Positions 35,348 to 46,345 of a stretch of 64,000 nucleotides of DNA are shown one piece after another. Below the pieces are notes generated by a model. It did not search any database. It had not been told where the DNA came from and saw nothing but the letters and a program-made list of their open reading frames with translations. The DNA comes from Trichosporon coremiiforme. Its lineage: Eukaryota > Basidiomycota > Tremellomycetes > Trichosporonales > Trichosporonaceae. Within the stretch, counting starts at the first letter, position 1. The number at the start of each line of letters is the position of its first letter. The stretch lies in assembly GCA_039545355.1 (NCBI GenBank), contig BCJJ01000002.1, positions 459,956-523,955 of the forward strand, written 5' to 3'. A program made the position numbers and the translations under genes.

Positions 35348-36068
35348 ATGAGACTCCCGCAGCACGCCCAAGACCTCTCGGCCCAGCTGGCTCCGCAGCG
35401 GCGGTGGATCCTCGCCGGCGCTGCTGTTGTCACCCTTCTCTTTCTCGGATACTTCATGTTCGGTAACGAGAGTAGTGTCGTCGCCATGAGCGTTTTCCAC
35501 ATTGGTACGTACGGCACAGCGAGCGGAGCGAGTCCGCTCGCTGTGCATGCTGCTGCTTCCTGCCCCTCTAATCCTATCGCTCTCATCGTCTTCGTCCCTC
35601 TTTCCCGCAGCTTTCAGCTATCTCGGTTCCATCTCTCCCGGCCGTCTGTCCTAATAGGAGATGAGCTGGGGAACCAAGGGGCACCAGGGGGCGGATTAGG
35701 AGAACACGGGGTGGAAGACTGATGCACGCTCCGCGCTACGCGCTCTGTTAACACTTCCAGTCGCATTCAAGCTCGCCCGCCCAACAGATCTGCCCGAGCT
35801 CACGACTCGATTCCTGCAACTCCAAGCCAGCTGCCAGCTCGACGGACGGCCGTATATCCGCTCTCTCAAGGGTGGGAAGCAGACCTCGCCAGAAGACCTG
35901 CACGGCGGCATGCAGGTCGTGTTCGTCGCCGAGTTTGCCAATCAGCGGGAACTCGAGTATTACGTCTTCCGCGACCCGGTGCATGACGCGTTCAAGAAGG
36001 GTCTCGAGGACCTCGGCGTCGAGGGCGCCACTGTGCTTGACTTTACGGACGGGGTTTGGCCGCAGTGA
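35348..36068 (+). CDS. stress-responsive A/B-barrel (Dabb) domain protein with N-terminal membrane anchor
   Basis: Exons 35348-35504 and 35761-36068 encode 154 residues. From Met47, SVFHIVAFKLARPTDL through ADFANQ-like FVAEFANQRELEYYVFRDPVH matches the small dimeric Dabb fold, including the strand with F-x-F and the conserved H-x-x-F-K near its end (HDAFKKG). Dabb domains occur in stress proteins and polyketide cyclases. Unusually, a preceding 46 residues include a hydrophobic stretch at 21-38 (ILAGAAVVTLLFLGYFMF). A second in-frame ATG exactly at Met47 would give a soluble form without the anchor. The intron is long for this window (256 nt). No substrate can be assigned. Confidence 0.75.
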
Positions 36069-36249
36069 GATAGAGGAGGCGATATAGATGCATATGTAAC
36101 AACTGAGGGGATAATACGGCTGCGAAGGTCAACTGGACGTCGGTGCTGGGTCTACGGAAAGGAAGGTCTAAGGGGTATCATTCGAATCTAAGTTATAGGG
36201 AGCGCAGTTGGAGAAGTCCAGCACTCTCCAGTCCTTCGGACTGTCGAGC

Positions 36250-37217
36250 TTAGCCACGTCCGAACCAGCCCTTCTTCGCCGCCGGTGCGGGCTGCGCGGG
36301 CTGGTTCAGCGGCGTCTGCTCGTGCATGTGGGCGGGGTGACCCCCCTGCGCAAGCACATCGCTAGCGAGCTGGGGTTTGCTCGACGCGGGCGTGGCATGA
36401 GCGCCCGGCGCGAGCGCAGCGTGGGCGACCTGGTGACCATGGGCCGGATCGTTCGAAAGCGAGTCGGCCAAGTTCTGCGCGCCCCGCTTCACGAGGAACT
36501 CCTCCAGCAGGGCCGCGTTGCGCCAGTTCGCCTTCCAAACTGCCAGCGCGACATCTCCGACAAGAGGAACGAGACTGAGGTTAGCTAAAGGAAGGAACAG
36601 CAGAGCTAAGACTCACCCTACTCCCGCAGACACGGCGTTGTTGAACAGCATGTGCGTCACGAGGCTGTCGGGGATGTCGAGCTTGCGCGCAGGCTTGACT
36701 ACGAGCGTATAGTTCAGAATCGCGTCCGTGATGTCTCCAAGACCGGGGATGATACCTGATGTCAGCTCGTTTTACTCGGTTTGTAGCTGGGTGCCAATCC
36801 TTTGTGTCTCAATGTCCACCATCACGAGAACGGAGCTCAAATCCAGCCCTCGTCCGGGTCTCAGACCCCCCGTCCCACCCAAGTCAGAGCGACTCAACCC
36901 GACTTACCAATGAAGAAAGTCCACCCTACGCGGAATCCACACAGGTTCATTCCCTTGTCGAGGTAGTGCGCGCGGCGGCGGATCTTGCGGAGCGCCTTTG
37001 CATCGCGCTTGCTGAGGCCGGGGGGCACGTCGCGCTTTTGCCGCTTCGTGCGGCCTTGCTCATCGACGACCGTCTCATAGTACGGGTCCTCGGGCTCGTA
37101 GGCTGTGGCCTGGTTCTTGAAGGTTTTCTAACGTCAGCGCTCGCCTTCCTTCATTGACGTAAACACCGTCCGGGATGAGGAGCTCACCTTCGCGTACGAC
37201 TGGAGGATGGCACTCAT
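36250..37217 (-). CDS. DUF4112 family protein
   Basis: Exons 37217-37188, 37127-36908, 36755-36617 and 36574-36250 encode 237 residues. The core shows the DUF4112 pattern GWTFFIGIIPGLGDITDAIL and GLVPLVGDVALAVWKAN, two Gly/Pro-Leu-Gly-Asp hairpins inside hydrophobic segments. Members occur in bacteria and fungi, are probably membrane-associated, and have no established function. The first coding exon is only ten codons. The C-terminal 75 residues are rich in Ala, His, Pro and Gln and end GWFGRG. The gene is convergent with the Dabb-like gene, 181 bp apart. Confidence 0.85.
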
Positions 37218-37654
37218 CGTGCTGAAGTGTTATGCGGATGGCGAGAGGTGAGAAAAGAATGAGGAAGAGATGGGCACTGGAAACCGCCGCCTGATAAGAG
37301 AAAGAGGGAAGGAGTGTCTGAGGTCTGACTGAGGTCGGTATTGTAAGGGTGGGGCTAACGTTACATGCAGGACAGATATTTCTGCGGCTCCAACTATCTG
37401 GTTGTGTCTTGCCACCCGTCTCCGCGTCGATGACGTTTGTGCGTCGATCACCCGGAATTATAATTACTTACAATTTGCGTTCTAATCGCGCTGCCACGCG
37501 TTCCTATTTGGCCATCTGAGAAATCCTTAGCATCGCCTCAAAATAACTATGCTCATGGTCTTGTCCCATGCAAGCTTCCATGCAACGGGCGTCAGTGGCA
37601 ACTGCGACAGAAAGTCTGTATCCACTAGTATGCAATACATGCAGGTCCATCTAA
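37218..37654. other. intergenic region between DUF4112 gene and eIF3e
   Basis: Both genes read leftward. The stretch is relatively AT-rich for the window and should hold the DUF4112 promoter and the eIF3e 3' UTR. No specific element seen. Confidence 0.45.
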
Positions 37655-39278
37655 CTAGGCAGCGACATCACCCTCGGTCTGCGTAGCAGGTGCTGCTCCC
37701 TGCTGACCAGCGTTAGGCCNCGTCTGGCCNCCCGTCCTTCCTCCACGACCCCGGCGCTCACCACCCTGGCCACGTCCGCCACGCTCTCCTGAACGCTGCT
37801 CNGCAGTGTTCTGCATNGCNACCTGNACNGCCTGCGACCGGAACGCAAGACCACGNGTNGCCTCGATNAGCGTAGTCGTGGGCGTCGATTGCGGNCGCGA
37901 GATGTAGAGCATGTTCGACTTCAGGTCGATCTTGGCGTCGACACCCATNCGCGAGTCGCGGATNAGGTTGACGATCCACTTCTCTCCCTCCTCGTANGAC
38001 AGGTTCAGCGTCTTGGACAGGTCGCTGATGTCGATGCGCTGGTGGATGCGGCAGAAGATCTCCGAGATCAGCCAGCGCGCGTTCTCAACAAAGTCGGCGG
38101 CGAAGCCAGACAGGAAGAAGTCCTTCTGGACGACCTGCTCGGCGACGGCGAGGCGCTGCTGGGCCCGCTCGAAGTCGAAGTCGCAGAAGAGGTCCTTCAG
38201 GAAGGCAGTGACGGGGTCCGAGTACTGGTACTCCTCCATCTGGACGATGCGGGTCAGGTCCTTGACGTGGTCACGGTTCGAGCGGGAGCCGGCAGGCTTG
38301 GGAGCACGTCGCGAGATGATGGCGGCAGCGACGAGGTAGCGGAGGAGGTGGGGGCAAGAGGTCTGGATGGTGTTGAGGTAGGCGGGCGACAGGAACATGT
38401 CGAGAAGTCCCTGGCATCCCTGGGCGTCGCCGAGGTTGAAGAAGACGAACAATGACCAGTGAAGCAGCCAGGTGCGGGCCTGGAGCTGGTTCAGAGGCTT
38501 GGCCTGGGCAGCCGTCTGGGGGTTGTCGATGAGGTCACGGAGGTCCTTGACCTCGACCAGGGCAGCCTCCCATTCACCGGTAAGAATGTTTGAGGCGAGC
38601 TTTCCCCAGTGGGCCGAGATGTTGAGTTCCTGGGTAGGCGAGAAGATAAGGAAGTGGTAGAGGAAGTTGGCGGCGTCACCGTAAGCACCGAGAGAGTACT
38701 GGTACTGTCCAAAGTGGTAAAGCGCGTTGATCTGCTCGAGCGAGATGTTGTAATCCGTCCTCAGCAGCTCAACGTTCTTCTCCTTGTCCATTCCACCCTT
38801 GAGCTTCGCGACGGCCTCGGGGTCCTCAATGACCTTCATGATAGGCTGGGCCGCATCCTGGAGGCTCTTGTAACGCGCGGTAGCCTCGTCACGGAGCTTC
38901 TGGAAGTCGGTCTGCTCAACAGCGACGCCCTCAGCCTTGGCCTGCTCGTAAAGCTGCTCGACGTAGTCGACCATGTTGGTTCCCTTGACGAGGTCATACC
39001 TGTAGCGAAAGTCAGTGACACGCACGCAATGTCGAATTTCGTGTTGACGCACTGGGCCTTGGTCACCTGAGCGGCGGGAAACACCTTGGTCTCGGAGAGG
39101 TGGTCGATGAGGGGGATGGCAAGGTGACGGTCGAGCTGGGGGATGAGTTTCTGTGGGTATGGTCAGCACGCCGTCTCGTCTCGTGTAGTGTCGAAGGCAA
39201 TCGCAGCCCCTTGCTGGGACGCACTTGGGTGAGGTCGTACTGGGCCAGGTCGGCCTGGGTGGCGGCGTCGGCGGACAT
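37655..39278 (-). CDS. INT6: translation initiation factor eIF3 subunit e (Int6)
   Basis: Exons 39278-39225, 39150-39053 and 38999-37655 encode 498 residues. The N-terminus matches eIF3e ([23 protein letters not shown]), and the C-terminal half carries the PCI domain, including [15 protein letters not shown] and [18 protein letters not shown] sequence. eIF3e is part of the eIF3 octamer core and assists mRNA recruitment to the 40S subunit. The last 40 residues form an Arg/Gly-rich tail not present in shorter homologues. Fourteen undetermined bases (N) lie within 37720-37997. Thirteen are at third positions of fourfold-degenerate codons, so the protein is barely affected. The remaining one (37720) is the first base of an NGG codon in the RG tail. 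Confidence 0.95.
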
Positions 39279-39639
39279 CGTGTCGAGAGTTTCTAGGTCG
39301 GGGTGCCGCGTTGCGCTTCCCCGCTTTTAGATATGAACTCGGTCTGGATAGAGAACGCGAGTAGGTTGGGTTGTGGACGCTGCTTGCTGCTCGCCGGCGC
39401 TCTATGGTGTGACCAGCGAACAATGGACTTCCAGAGCTGCAAAAACGAGCATGCCCCCTAATCCCGAAACCCCGACCCCCGCCCAGCATGCCCTCCACCA
39501 TGTGGCGTTTCACTCAGTCCTCAGTCATCAACGTGCTAAATCCAGAACCGAATATCTATGCATGATGGGTGTCCGAGTCGATGATGCAACAATGCAGTAG
39601 TACAGAATCGTGAGAGAACAGGATATATATGAAGATAGT
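39279..39639. other. intergenic region between eIF3e and RPF1
   Basis: These 361 bp hold the eIF3e promoter and the RPF1 3' end, both reading leftward. No motif was singled out. Confidence 0.45.
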
Positions 39640-41195
39640 CTACAGGAAGAAGGTTCGGCGGGACACCTCCATCTTGGGCTGCCGGTTGTCAGCGATCCTG
39701 GTCTTTTCTGACGTATGATAAGACGTACCTTCCACTTCCACTCGTACTCCTGCTCCTCGTCCAGAGCCGGAATCGGCTGGCCGCTGGGAGTGATCTCACC
39801 GCGAGCCATAGCCGCAGCGGCCTCAGCCTCGTCGTCCTTCTCCTGCTGGGCGACGTCCTCGTCGTCACTGTCGTCCACGGCGAACTCAGTGTCGCCACCC
39901 TTGTCGCCGCCCGCAGCCATGCGACCGTCGGCAGCCTTGACGCCCGGCAGACCCTTGCGCATCCACCGCAGCTTCAGCGTAAAGCGGGGACCGATCTCTT
40001 GGAGCTTAGCTTCCGTCGGAGAAGCGAACGCGTAACGGTGGCGACGGAAGAAGAGGAAGTCTCGCTGGTTGTGGAGAGTGACGACCTGGCGTCCACGGAA
40101 CTGGGGAAGGGAAGGGAAGAGCTGGCCGAACATGCGTCCGACGGCGTTACCAAGAAGTGTGGTGAAACCATTCAGGATGAGCTCAGGAGAGTGGGCGGTC
40201 GGGCGAGCGTGTTTCTGCAGTTAGCTCCAACTTTCATGCTCGAAGCTCACGTAAATCTCAGAGCTGAGCTGCACACTCGACAGCTTGAAGTACGCCGTCG
40301 GACCGGCGGGGAGATTGATGAGCGTGATAGCATCTGCAAACGTCAGTTTCCAAACATCCAAACATCCAAACGTGAACCGCAGCTAGGACTCACTCGGCTT
40401 CTTGTGATCCTCGTTGACGACGATGCAGGCGTGGTAGCCGCGCTTCGCGGCCCAGCGAGCGACACGGCCGAGCTCGAATCCTCGACCCTTAGGACGCTTG
40501 AAGAACTCGCCTCCCGGGAAGACGTTCTTGAGCTCGTCGCAGAACTGGTACGTCGCCTTTGTGGGACCGGGCGATGTCGTGAGCAGAATGCGGGGAGGGC
40601 CCGTCATTACGGGCGCCTGCTCCTCCTGCACCTCAGCTTCTTCTTCCTCAGCCTCCTCCTCTTCGTCTCCCTCCCCCTCGTTGCCCTCCTCATCCTCAGC
40701 ATCCTCCTTGGCCTTGCGCTTCAGAGCCTTCTTCTTCGGCGCAGGAGCCGCCTCTTCCTCGTCCTCCTCGGACTCTTCCTCTTCGTCCTGGTCCATCTCC
40801 TCATCATCCTGCTCCTCATCCTCCTCAACGTTCACGAGCCTGGAAGCGGCAGCCGCACGCTCCTCGGCAGCACGCAAACTCGCAGGGTCCGCGGTCAGGT
40901 ACGAGGACGAGTCGTAAATACGAGTGTTGTCGATGGTGCGCGGGATGTTCTTCGCCAGACGCGCCTGGGAATCAGCTAAACTTCGCAACAGCCTCTCAGC
41001 CTACTGACCTGTCGAAGCTCCTCACCGCCCTCTCCCCGCTCGGCCTTCTTGATCTTGACGTCAGTTATGATATTCATGGACAGCGGAACTCACGGCCATG
41101 CGACGCTTCAGCTTGTCCTGTCCCTTCTCGCGGCGGGACTTTCGGTGCTGCTCCGAACGCTTCATAGCGTTGGCAATCTTCTTGTCGCGACCCAT
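39640..41195 (-). CDS. RPF1: ribosome production factor 1 (Brix domain, 60S assembly)
   Basis: Six exons (41195-41094, 41053-41009, 40964-40394, 40333-40251, 40214-39729, 39678-39640) encode 441 residues. A basic N-terminus ([19 protein letters not shown]) is followed by a long acidic block at about 75-130. The Brix domain then begins near [19 protein letters not shown] and shows [18 protein letters not shown] across an exon junction. It ends with [21 protein letters not shown] and [10 protein letters not shown]. Rpf1 binds pre-60S particles in the nucleolus with Mak16. The final coding exon is only 13 codons. Divergent from PIF1 over 222 bp. Confidence 0.95.
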
Positions 41196-41318
41196 CTTGC
41201 TGTTGTTGACGTGCTTCCAGGTATCGAGCTTGGTCGCCGAACAGAGTCGTTGAACTTCTCCACCGTCCGAAATCTTGAATCTGGGTGGCGGCAACCGGCG
41301 GACACAAAAGTTATCTGA

Positions 41319-41326
41319 TCACGTGA
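41319..41326. promoter_or_regulatory. palindromic TCACGTGA box in the RPF1/PIF1 divergent promoter
   Basis: An 8-bp palindrome lies 124 bp from the RPF1 ATG and 92 bp from the PIF1 ATG. The core is the bHLH-type CACGTG also seen between NOP7 and RRN7. Function is inferred from position. Confidence 0.4.
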
Positions 41327-41417
41327 CTGTCACAACAACATTGCAAGAGCAGTCGCGTCAACTTCTCGGATCGCGTCGAAGCCCCGTACACCACCTCCGC
41401 CACGCACACGCCCAGCC

Positions 41418-43517
41418 ATGCCGTCCATGTTTGCCGGGGCACCCTCGGGTCGTGGTCTCGGACGCGTCAACTCGCTTCAGAGGAATTGGGAGGAGTCGGC
41501 TGAGGAGCCGACCGCTCTTGCCACTCCGAGTAGTCAGGAGATTGAATGGTCCCCTAGCCCAGAGGTGTGAGTACAGACAGTTGGGGTTGGCAGCTCCTGT
41601 GCTCCTGTGCTGCATATTCTTCCGCTGACTTTCAAAGTATCAGGCATAAGCCAAATTCATTCACAGGCTCGAAACTGGGTTCGAAGCCACCAGTGGCCAC
41701 CGCGCCGAAGGCTGATGATGATCTGACGCCTGCCGAACGCCGACGCCGAGCAATTCTCGCTGCTTTGTCGACAAACACCAGCGACCCGACACCTGCGAGT
41801 GCACCGTCTCCCAAGCAGAAGGCCTCGTCTTCAAGAGCACCCACGCGTTCTACCGCATCCGCGCCGCCCCCTCTTCCCAGTTTACCGAGCCTGTCTAAGC
41901 CGTCGAAGCGCCCGTGGGAGGAGGACTTCTCGTGAGGAAGACAGCAGGTGGAATTAGGCTGACTCTGCAGATCAGCGAAGAAGGTTTTAGCGACGACGGA
42001 CTCGAAGGCCGGACCCTCCAAGTCCTCAGTTAAGCGTGCCAAGGCGCCTACGGTCAACATTCGTCAGAAGATCCTGCTCAGCAACGAGCAGAACAAGGTC
42101 CTGCAGCTCGTCGTTCATGAAGGGCTCAACGTATTCTTCACCGGCTCCGCCGGAACCGGAAAATCTGTTCTTCTGCGCGAGATCATCCTCGCCCTGAGGA
42201 AGAAGTTTGCCAAGGCGAATGACGCTGTGGCGGTGACGGCTTCCACCGGTATCGCGGCGTGCAACATCGGAGGCGTGACGCTTCATGCATTTGGCGGTGC
42301 CGGTCTGGCATTGGAACCGGCGGACGAGCTCTGCAGGCGTATCAAAAAGAACAGGAAGGCCGTTCCTCGTTGGTTACGCACAAAGGTGCTTATCATTGAC
42401 GAAGGTGAGTGGCACCTCACATGCCTCCGGACTAACATCAGTGTCCATGGTAGACGCAGACCTCTTCGACAAGTTCGATCAGGTTGCACGCATAATGCGC
42501 AAGAAGCCCGACGTCCCGTTCGGCGGCATGCAAATCGTCGTGACTGGCGACTTCTTTCAGCTTCCCCCGGTCACCAAGGGCAACAGCGTGTCCAAATTTT
42601 GCTTCGAGGCTGCCTCCTGGAGCAAGACGATTCAGAGGTCGATCAACTTGTCCCAAGTCTTCCGTCAACGTGACGAGAGCTTCATTGAGATGCTCAACGA
42701 GATGCGTTTCGGCAGGCTTACTCCCACGTCCATCCAGCGCTTCCGAGATCTCTCCCGCCCTATCCACTACGACGATGGCATCGAGCCGACAGAGCTGTTC
42801 CCTCGCCGTGAAGACGTAGAGAGGTCGAACTACAACCGGATCCAGGCTCTTAACACTGAAGGATTCTCGTACCCATCGTCGGATGGTGGTATGATCACCG
42901 ATGAGGCCCAGAGGGAGAAGCTGCTTTCCAACTTCATGGCGCCCAAGAACATGAGTCTCAAGATCGACGCGCAGGTGATGCTCATCAAGAATATGGACGA
43001 AACCCTCGTGAACGGCAGCATGGGCAAAGTTATCGGCTTCTGCCATCCTCACGATTTCATGCTCGACTCGAACGGCAAGTGGCGCCAGGGCGTCGCTGCT
43101 TCGGACGACGAGGCGGACGACGAAGCGCGCAAACTGCGCGCTATCTTACGCCAGAAGGTCTCGAAGAACGCGAAGCCCTTCCCGGTCGTGCGCTTCAAGG
43201 TGCCTGGCGGAACCCAAGACATGCTGGTCGAGTACGAGACGTTCAAGAGCGAGCTGCCCAACGGCGAAGTTCAGGTGTCTAGGTTACAACTGCCCCTGAT
43301 CCTCGCTTGGGCCATGAGTATTCACAAGTCGCAAGGACAGACTCTGGACCGCGTCAAGGTCGACCTCGGCAAGGTGTTTGAGAAGGGCCAGGCGTATGTT
43401 GCTCTGTCTCGTGCGACTTCTCTGGAGGGCCTGGAAGTTCAAAACTTCCGTCCGGACAAGGTCATGGCGCACCCGAAGGTGGCCAAGTGGTCGGCGACTC
43501 TGCAAGTGCTCAACTAG
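41418..43517 (+). CDS. PIF1: PIF1-family 5'-3' DNA helicase
   Basis: Exons 41418-41566, 41638-41931, 41971-42404 and 42442-43517 encode 650 residues. Walker A is [11 protein letters not shown] near residue 185. The motif [18 protein letters not shown] follows, then Walker B IIDEVSM split by the last intron, GDFFQLPPV, and the C-terminal [12 protein letters not shown] and AYVALSRAT. These are the superfamily 1B helicase motifs in order and with correct spacing. PIF1 acts on mitochondrial DNA, telomeres, G-quadruplexes and Okazaki fragments. The N-terminal 150 residues are Ser/Pro-rich and variable, as usual. No clear mitochondrial presequence is visible from the first ATG; an alternative Met is at residue 4. 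Confidence 0.95.
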
Positions 43518-44397
43518 ATGCGAGGCAAACGGTACGTGCGCGTCATATGCTGTAGTGCCTTTTGCGTTCTTGTTCATATCCTGTAACATCACCCACCTGA
43601 ACCTGCCAGCCAACCACATGTAGAGTAGATGAGTAGATTCCAGCATTCAGCATGCAGCATGATGTTTATGTGTGTGCACGGAGATGATGAAACGGCGCGC
43701 AGTTCGCAGGCGCAGCAAGGTCTGGCTGCGCTGGCTACGGTGGGTGCTGACGTGCTGGGCTGCTACGCATGTGGTGCAGCCCACGCAGGACAGGCCAGCC
43801 AGGCTGGCTGAAGAGACAACACGCGACATGAACGGGTCAGGGTTGCGCGCAGTCGAGAGCCAAATAGGCCCGGTCAGCGCGGTCAGCGCGGTCAGAATGG
43901 TCTGTATGGTGGGTCGCCCGCGCAGCCCCTGTGGGTGAGCCGATTTGAGCGACAGCGCTAGGGCGTGCGGGCTGAGGGACTGCGGGTCTGGGCCGGGTTT
44001 GATCGCCCCAAGCTCAGCCAGGCACGGACAGTCAAAGGCAGGAACCCTCAGCTCAATCGGTCTGGCTGGACTCTGTCTTAGGACTGAGGCTGGCGGTCCT
44101 GATCACTTTAGTGCTGCGCATCTCTGCGTCCGCAGCGTCACAGTTCTCTCCATCCCCACCACCCGTACCACCCGCAGTCTGAGGGAGGGCTCCTCAGGCT
44201 CAGCACCACCACCTCGCAGTCGCAGCAGCTACCGCGCATACGAACTAACGAGCCATGCATCTCTCTTTGCTTCTCGCAGCGACTCACTTCATCGTCTTCT
44301 CTACTACTCATCTCCATCCCTCCATGCTTTAAATCGACACCGCGAGCCGGACACCAAGAACCTAAGTGACAAGCTCCCGGCCTTATCGCGTCTTATC
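43518..44397. other. intergenic region upstream of the type II membrane protein gene
   Basis: An 880-bp gap. The frame of the downstream gene stays open upstream to about 43945, but it holds no ATG before 44398 and its composition is not protein-like, so it was treated as leader. Pyrimidine-rich from about 44240. Short repeats of GGTCAGCGC occur near 43875-43892. Confidence 0.5.
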
Positions 44398-45945
44398 ATG
44401 ATTCTGCCTCAAGACATCAAAGAACCCTTGGTCGATTCCGACACCGAGCTCGACTTTGACCTCGACGAGGACGACTATGTGCCCCCTTACTCCCCTGCTC
44501 CTGCCGACAACGCTCCCGTCCTTTCACATCCGAGAGACATCGAGCTGTGCCCGCCGCCGTACAGCACAGGAGGCGACGTCGAGGAGGCCTGGTCCTCGAA
44601 GCGTCGGTCAACACCTCTCCGCGAGCAGCTGCAGAAGCGTCGGACGCGGATTCTGTGGTCCTGCCTCGCCATCGTCGCACTCTACACCACCTTCGTTACA
44701 GTCTTCACGGCGCACCAGCGGCGGTCGCACCACACGCACTTCCGTCCGCCGCATCACACTGATTTCGGTACCTTCGGCGTTCTCGGCGAGGACGCTAGCT
44801 CCGACTGCGCAGTTTTCCCACCAGGCGCACCCTACCCGCACTGGGGCGACCGCGCGCAGCGCAGCAGCAACTCGACGTTCCTGCTCTCGACGTCTGAGGG
44901 CGCGGAGCTCTTCGACCAGTTCCGCGGCGACGCTGTCGTCGGCGACATCTTCGTGACCGCTTACGATGCGGGAGACGACGAGGACGACAGCGCAATCTAC
45001 CACGGCGACCTGCCGCCAAAGTCGGGCGAGTACGTGCGCATGACGGTTGAGGCCGTTTACGACGTGGACGACGCCGATCGTGACGAGGGCGCAGGATGGG
45101 ACATGCTTCAGGCCTCACAAGTCTGTCTCGTCCGGCGCCGCGAGGCGTACCCTGGACCTGGCCGCAGTCTGCGCAGCCATGGCCAAGACGGCCTAGGTGT
45201 CGACCTCTACGCCATTAAGCCCGCGGACACCGACCGTCTCCCGCTCCACTTCAGGCTGCATGTGCAAGTCCCGCGTCAGTCGTCGGCGGAGCACATGGAG
45301 CACATGGAGCGCCGCAGCAGGGTGCCTCCACTCCTGCTCCAAGGTGCTGCGGGCTCTGTGAACGTCAACGCGCTTTCTGGTGTGGAGCTCTCAGCGCTGC
45401 GCATCCGCACTCTCGCCGGCAATATCAACGTGCACGACACGGAGGTAGAGGTGCTCCAGCTGCGCGCGAGCAGCGGTACCATTTCGGGCGCCTTCGCGGT
45501 CTCGAAGCAGCTCGAAGCACGGGCTGAGGCGGGCAAGATCGACCTCGAGCTCAGCCTCGCTGAGGGCAAGTGCGGCCCCGTTGAGGCGGACGTGAGCACG
45601 AAAGCAGGCCACATAGACCTCCGGCACGGCGAGTGGGCCAAATGCCGCACGCTCCGCGAGAATGTCGGTAGCGGCGCGGGCAACATCCGCATCGACGCGC
45701 ACCCTTGCTTCGAGGGCGGCTTCCGCCTCGAGACCGCCATTGGCAAGCTCGATGTCGAGGATACTGGCGCAAAGGACCCGGAGGATAAGGGCCGCAAACG
45801 CACGATCCGTAAGACAAAGAAGGGCGGATGGGGACAGCAGAGCATCAAGGGTACCGTCACATGGGACGACGAGGAGTCCAAGTCGAAGGGCGAGTCGGAG
45901 CTCAAGGCTGAGACCGCAGCGGGCAAGATCCACGTTGCGTTCTAG
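44398..45945 (+). CDS. type II membrane protein with DUF4097-like (adhesin-type beta-helix) ectodomain
   Basis: A single exon of 515 residues. Residues 1-84 are acidic then basic and contain PPPY, a PPxY motif that WW-domain ubiquitin ligases such as Rsp5 can bind. One transmembrane segment follows at about 85-104 (ILWSCLAIVALYTTFVTVFT), with Lys/Arg on the cytosolic side. The rest should be extracytoplasmic. From about 320 it shows short repeated strands of the type GSVNVNALSGVELSALRI, AGNINVHDTEVEVLQL, SSGTISGAF, AGKIDLEL, AGHIDLRH and AGNIRIDA. That repeat of A/S-G-x-I-x-hydrophobic is the DUF4097/DUF4098 beta-helix pattern known mainly from bacterial putative adhesins and found in some fungi. 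It ends TAAGKIHVAF. Role unknown. Confidence 0.75.
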   Translation: MILPQDIKEPLVDSDTELDFDLDEDDYVPPYSPAPADNAPVLSHPRDIELCPPPYSTGGDVEEAWSSKRRSTPLREQLQKRRTRILWSCLAIVALYTTFVTVFTAHQRRSHHTHFRPPHHTDFGTFGVLGEDASSDCAVFPPGAPYPHWGDRAQRSSNSTFLLSTSEGAELFDQFRGDAVVGDIFVTAYDAGDDEDDSAIYHGDLPPKSGEYVRMTVEAVYDVDDADRDEGAGWDMLQASQVCLVRRREAYPGPGRSLRSHGQDGLGVDLYAIKPADTDRLPLHFRLHVQVPRQSSAEHMEHMERRSRVPPLLLQGAAGSVNVNALSGVELSALRIRTLAGNINVHDTEVEVLQLRASSGTISGAFAVSKQLEARAEAGKIDLELSLAEGKCGPVEADVSTKAGHIDLRHGEWAKCRTLRENVGSGAGNIRIDAHPCFEGGFRLETAIGKLDVEDTGAKDPEDKGRKRTIRKTKKGGWGQQSIKGTVTWDDEESKSKGESELKAETAAGKIHVAF

Positions 45946-46345
45946 GCGCGTTCGTTTACTTTACTTTGTATCTATTCTTGTATTAGTATGTAAGGGCTGT
46001 TGCACAGGCACTAGGTTGCTCGGGTGAGGACTCGGGAACACGAAGATTGTCTTGGAGCCGAACATTGTGAAGGGAGCCGACGTGAGGGGCACCGCTGGAG
46101 ACGGACATGCTTCAGTTTACCACTGTGTTTGTTATGCATGCTGCAGCGTAAGCATACACACTCGACAGGCAGCACACACCATCGAAAGAGACATGCACCC
46201 GGCATTCTCGAAGCACGCAAGCGGACAGCGCGCGCCCAATCCGAATCCTTATCTACCGCCACCGCCCGTCTCATGCCGGAATTGCCGACTCGACCGGTTG
46301 ACCGATCAGTCCACTCTCCAACTTTCTTCCTCAATCATCAGACTC
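45946..46345. other. intergenic region before FOL1
   Basis: Four hundred bp with the 3' end of the membrane-protein gene and the FOL1 promoter. The FOL1 frame is open upstream to about 46052, but the first ATG giving the conserved N-terminus is 46346. Confidence 0.5.

Noticed and set aside
43945..44397. N-terminal extension of the type II membrane protein
   Set aside because: The frame is open upstream but lacks an ATG, and its composition resembles leader sequence; 44398 is the first in-frame ATG.
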